Origin: Ilumatobacteraceae bacterium
GTDB taxonomy: Bacteria > Actinomycetota > Acidimicrobiia > Acidimicrobiales > Ilumatobacteraceae
Reading direction: 5' to 3'
NCBI GenBank assembly: GCA_016650435.1
Contig: JAENVT010000293.1
Coordinates: forward strand, 1-9,274
Length of the DNA: 9,274 nt
The notes beneath the pieces were generated by a model. That model did not search any database. It had not been told where the DNA came from and was given only the letters and a program-made list of their open reading frames with translations. The position numbers and the translations under genes were made by a program. Below are positions 6,798-9,274 of this stretch, piece by piece (position 1 is the first letter of the stretch; each line of letters opens with the position of its first letter).

Positions 6798-7658
6798 GTG
6801 CCTCCGAAGAGCGTGAATCCGCTGCAGTTCCTGACCGACGCCCGTGTTGTCGTCGTTGCTGGCAAGGGCGGGGTTGGAAAGACAACGGTAACCGCAGTTT
6901 TAGCGCGAGCAGCAGCAGATCGCGGACTCCGTGTGCTGGTCGTCGAACTCGACGGCAAGCCGGCGCTGGCCAAATTGGTGGGCGACGACATCGCCTGTCT
7001 GGCGCTGACTCCACCGGCCGCATTGGCCGAGTATCTCAAACTGCACGGCCTCGGACGCGTCGCCAAACGACTCGCCACCAGCGGTGTGATCGAGGTGGTC
7101 GCCACCGCTGCACCAGGCATCGACGACATCGTCGTGCTCGGCAAAATCAAGCAGCTCGAGCAGACCGGTAGTTACGACCTGATTGTCGTCGACGGCCCGG
7201 CAGCCGGGCACGCGATCACATTTCTTATGGCGCCGTTGAATCTGTTGAAGCTGGTTCGTGGTGGCCCGATCCACAGCCAGGCCACCGACGTTGCGGGGAT
7301 GCTGACCGACCCAAAGCGAAGCCAGGTGATCCTCGTGACGTTGCCGGAAACCACACCCGTCAACGAGGCCATCGAGACTGCCCAGGCGCTTCGCAAGGAC
7401 GGCGGATTGCGGATGGGGCCGGTCGTCGTCAACGCCTTCGACGAAGGTCCCGATCTGAACCTCGATGGCGCCGAGCCAGGCTCGCCGTTGCGCGCTGCTG
7501 CGGAGTTTCGCAACGCTCGACGCGGGCTTCATCGACGCGAGTCTCAGCGGCTCGCCGACACGCTGGATCTACCGCACATCTGCTTACCGCTGGTCACGTC
7601 GACGACACTCGATGCGGATTCGATCCGTGAGCTGGTGACGCGATTGGGCACGCCGTGA
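6798..7658 (+). CDS. ArsA/Get3-like ATPase, first subunit of a probable pair
   Basis: This 286-residue protein belongs to the deviant-Walker P-loop ATPases (ArsA/Get3/MinD class), which use ATP-driven dimer changes to move a client or membrane target. The P-loop AGKGGVGKTT at 21-30 includes the signature lysine (Lys23), which in the family reaches across the dimer to the partner's nucleotide. At switch I it has VELDGKPAL (49-57) where ArsA/Get3 have a DPAH-type motif. At switch II it has VVDGPAAGH (130-138). No CxxC zinc motif or long hydrophobic client-binding region is seen, so arsenite transport or tail-anchored protein insertion should not be assumed. It pairs with the next gene like M. 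tuberculosis Rv3679-Rv3680, reported as a Get3-like complex. The start could be GTG 6798 or GTG 6813; neither has a good Shine-Dalgarno. The earlier one lies 2 bases from the divergent start. Confidence 0.92.
   Translation: MPPKSVNPLQFLTDARVVVVAGKGGVGKTTVTAVLARAAADRGLRVLVVELDGKPALAKLVGDDIACLALTPPAALAEYLKLHGLGRVAKRLATSGVIEVVATAAPGIDDIVVLGKIKQLEQTGSYDLIVVDGPAAGHAITFLMAPLNLLKLVRGGPIHSQATDVAGMLTDPKRSQVILVTLPETTPVNEAIETAQALRKDGGLRMGPVVVNAFDEGPDLNLDGAEPGSPLRAAAEFRNARRGLHRRESQRLADTLDLPHICLPLVTSTTLDADSIRELVTRLGTP
6801..6805 (-). promoter_or_regulatory. strong ribosome-binding site of the NfeD-type gene
   Basis: On the minus strand this reads GGAGG, 5 bases before the GTG at 6795. It fixes the start of that gene and puts the signal peptide exactly at the N-terminus. 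The same bases are codons 2-3 of the divergent ATPase gene if that gene starts at GTG 6798. Confidence 0.75.
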
Positions 7659-8737
7659 GCGACCTCGACGAACTGATGACCGCAGCCGACGTGGTGGTGT
7701 GCTGCGGATCGGGTGGCGTCGGCAAAACCACGACCGCGGCGGCGCTCGGTTTGCAGGCGGCGCGCAACGGACGGCGTTGCGTCGTCGTGACCATCGATCC
7801 GGCCAAGCGACTTGCCGACGCGTTGGGCGTGCCGGGAGGTCTGAACAACGACCCGGTGAAACTTCCCATCGATGGTCCCGGTCAACTGTGGGCGCTGATG
7901 CTCGACACGGCGACAACGTTCGACGGCTTGGTGGTCGCCAACGCTAGCAATGCCCAGCAGGCGACGCGGATCTTGAGCAACCCGTTCTACCGCAACATTG
8001 CTGGATCACTCGGTGGTACGCAGGAGTACATGGCGGCGGAGCGGCTGCTCGCGTTACATCTCGACAAGCGCTTCGATCTCGTCATCGTCGACACGCCACC
8101 GACGCGCAACGCCCTCGACTTCCTCGATGCGCCACGTACGCTCGCCCGCTTCCTCGACCATCCTGTTTTCAAGTTGATGATGATGCCGACCAGGCGTGGT
8201 CTGCGTGTGCTGAGCATCGCGGCTCAACCAATCTTGCGATCGATCGGCAAGGTCATCGGCAGTGAGGTGCTCGCCGACGCTCTCGCCTTCTTCCAAGCGT
8301 TCGATGGGATGGAGACAGGGTTCCGCAACCGTGCCGAAGACGTGATCAAGTTGCTGCACGGCAAGCGAACCCAATTCGTGTTGGTGGCCTCGCCGCGCGT
8401 CGACACGATCGACGAGGCTCGGTACTTCGCGGATCGTCTCAAGGAGAAGGATCTCGACGTCGGCCCGATCATCGTCAACCGGGCGACACCCGACTTCGGC
8501 AAGCCCTCGGGCAAGCGGCCGCGACGCGTCGCGGAAGCCGCGTTGTTCGACAACCAGGCCGAGCTGCACACGCTCGCGGTCGGCGAGCGCGAGCACATCA
8601 CACCACTCGTGACTGACACCGGCCGTGAGCCGACGTGGGTCCCGCTGTTGCCCGGCGACGTGCACGATCTCGACGCTCTCGACACGATTCGGGCGCTGCT
8701 GTTCACCGGTTCAGCGGCCGAGCAGGCCAGCCGGTAG
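7655..8737 (+). CDS. ArsA/Get3-like ATPase, second subunit of a probable pair
   Basis: This 360-residue protein is of the same P-loop class as its upstream neighbour but from a different branch. The P-loop is CGSGGVGKTTTAA from residue 17, with serine (Ser19) in place of the signature lysine. Switch I is canonical-like (TIDPAKRL, Asp48), as is switch II (VDTPPTRNALDFLDAP, Asp146). Residues 160-240 form a partly hydrophobic helical region (FKLMMM, LRVLSIAAQPIL, ALAFFQAF) where Get3 proteins bind their clients. The GTG start overlaps the stop of the first subunit in GTGA, a usual sign of translational coupling and equal production. I infer a heterodimer, as for mycobacterial Rv3679-Rv3680, which has been linked to glycerol metabolism; the client is unknown. 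The start gives a normal short N-terminus before the P-loop, so I am confident in it. Confidence 0.93.
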   Translation: MSDLDELMTAADVVVCCGSGGVGKTTTAAALGLQAARNGRRCVVVTIDPAKRLADALGVPGGLNNDPVKLPIDGPGQLWALMLDTATTFDGLVVANASNAQQATRILSNPFYRNIAGSLGGTQEYMAAERLLALHLDKRFDLVIVDTPPTRNALDFLDAPRTLARFLDHPVFKLMMMPTRRGLRVLSIAAQPILRSIGKVIGSEVLADALAFFQAFDGMETGFRNRAEDVIKLLHGKRTQFVLVASPRVDTIDEARYFADRLKEKDLDVGPIIVNRATPDFGKPSGKRPRRVAEAALFDNQAELHTLAVGEREHITPLVTDTGREPTWVPLLPGDVHDLDALDTIRALLFTGSAAEQASR

Positions 8738-8739
8738 GG
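8736..8739 (+). promoter_or_regulatory. ribosome-binding site of the receiver protein
   Basis: AGGG overlaps the stop codon of the second ATPase and lies 8 bases before GTG 8748. It decides the start of the receiver gene, because the frame is open for over 100 bases further upstream inside the ATPase gene. Confidence 0.5.
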
Positions 8740-8747
8740 TCGACGCC

Positions 8748-9176
8748 GTGCACATCCTGGTGGCCACTGACGCCGACTATGTCCTGCATGACATCACCGC
8801 GGCGCTCGGCGGGCCCGACGTGTCGTTCACCGTGTGCCGCAACGGTCGCGATGTTGCCGATGTGGTCAAGGAGCGCACGCCCGATCTGGTGGTGCTGGAT
8901 CTGCAGATCGGGTCGATGGGCGGGATGGCAGTGACAATGTCGCTGCGACTCGACGAGAGTTCCGGAAGGCTTCCGAGGGTGAAGGTCTTGATGTTGCTCG
9001 ACCGGCCGGCCGATATCCACCTGGCCAAGCGTTGCGCTGCCGACGGATACCTGGTCAAGCCGCTGAACCCGTTGAGCCTCAAGCGTGCGGCGCGGGCAAT
9101 CCTGAATCCTCCTGCGGCGCCCGTCGAGCCGGTTGCCGAGGAAACGCCTGAGGAAGAACCCGCACCCGTCGGATAG
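8748..9176 (+). CDS. stand-alone receiver-domain protein, atypical response regulator
   Basis: The 142-residue protein is a single CheY-like receiver with no DNA-binding or enzymatic output domain. The first strand is HILVATDAD; the expected phospho-acceptor is Asp51 in LVVLDLQIGSMGG; the conserved lysine is Lys104 in GYLVKPLNP. Two usual features are missing. The first acid of the metal-binding pair is Thr7 (only Asp8 and Asp10 remain). The Ser/Thr switch residue after strand 4 seems to be Leu84 (KVLMLLDRP). Phosphorylation may therefore be weak or absent. Residues 120-142 form a Pro/Glu-rich acidic tail, probably disordered. It begins 10 bases after the second ATPase gene and is probably in the same operon, so it may regulate or dock on the ATPase pair. 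No histidine kinase is nearby. The true start is GTG 8748; longer readings run into the ATPase gene. Confidence 0.85.
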   Translation: MHILVATDADYVLHDITAALGGPDVSFTVCRNGRDVADVVKERTPDLVVLDLQIGSMGGMAVTMSLRLDESSGRLPRVKVLMLLDRPADIHLAKRCAADGYLVKPLNPLSLKRAARAILNPPAAPVEPVAEETPEEEPAPVG

Positions 9177-9192
9177 ATTGCTCAGGCACTTT

Positions 9193-9270
9193 CGGGGTGT
9201 AGCGCAGCTTGGTTAGCGTGCCACGTTCGGGACGTGGAGGTCGGGAGTTCAAATCTCCCCACCCCGACCA
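9193..9270 (+). tRNA. tRNA-Pro, anticodon CGG, with encoded CCA end
   Basis: It folds as a full cloverleaf. The acceptor CGGGGTG (9193-9199) pairs with CACCCCG (9260-9266). The D arm is GCGC/GCGT with one G-T pair around a loop containing GG. The anticodon stem CCACG/CGTGG (9221-9225/9233-9237) encloses the loop TTCGGGA, with CGG at 9228-9230. The T arm is GGGAG/CTCCC around TTCAAAT. A73 is followed by a genomic CCA (9268-9270). The C1-G72 first pair is typical of bacterial tRNA-Pro. It reads CCG codons. It starts 16 bases after the receiver gene, so it may be co-transcribed and processed from that RNA; I see no clear promoter in the gap. Confidence 0.97.
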
Positions 9271-9274
9271 TTTG

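Noticed and set aside
6796..7023. Extension of the NfeD-type frame upstream of GTG 6795
   Set aside because: It is Arg/Pro-rich, antisense to the first ATPase gene, and would bury the signal peptide. A good GGAGG sits right before GTG 6795.
1..9274. Search for tRNA(Sec) (selC) near selA and selB
   Set aside because: No other T-arm-like sequence (GTTCRAAYC or its reverse complement) was seen except in tRNA-Pro, and the gaps beside selAB are too short for a gene of about 90-100 bases.

Overview
The window is GC-rich, almost fully coding bacterial chromosome with frequent GTG starts, 4-10 nt gene overlaps and very many GATC tetramers. Gene content (SelA/SelB, a fused ArsA/Get3-like ATPase pair like the mycobacterial Rv3679-Rv3680 pair, an NfeD-type membrane protein, a tRNA-Pro with encoded CCA) points to a high-GC actinobacterium. 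A member of the Acidimicrobiia is my best guess, from general resemblance only. No transposase, integrase, CRISPR array or plasmid function is visible, so this looks like core genome rather than an accessory island. No stretch over 300 bases lacks a gene.

Layout. Left end (1-970, plus): the 3' end of an alpha/beta hydrolase, followed with no gap by a NUDIX hydrolase. The NUDIX gene converges on a minus-strand dUTPase gene (dut, 1055-1483); the 84-base gap holds a strong imperfect hairpin that could terminate transcription from both sides. Middle (1524-4552, plus): selA and selB, overlapping by 10 bases. These supply the tRNA-charging enzyme and the dedicated elongation factor for selenocysteine. 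selA is divergent from dut across only 40 bases. Minus block (4476-6795): an NfeD/ClpP-class membrane protein gene followed after 13 bases by an alpha/beta hydrolase gene, whose 3' end overlaps the 3' end of selB antisense by 77 bases. Right block (6798-9176, plus): two ArsA/Get3-like ATPase genes overlapping by 4 bases, then a small atypical receiver-domain protein. A tRNA-Pro(CGG) gene closes the window.

How the genes work together. SelA converts Ser-tRNA(Sec) to Sec-tRNA(Sec), and SelB delivers it to UGA codons that carry a SECIS element. Their partners selC and selD, and any selenoprotein gene, are not in this window. Dut and the NUDIX enzyme are both of the nucleotide house-cleaning type. 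The two ATPases probably form a heterodimer: each keeps motif residues that the other lacks. The receiver protein is probably co-transcribed with them.

I found no clear undescribed system. The best leads are the ATPase pair with its attached degenerate receiver, the NfeD protein that seems to have lost its protease serine, and the head-to-head nfeD/ATPase start region where the ribosome-binding site of one gene lies inside the first codons of the other.
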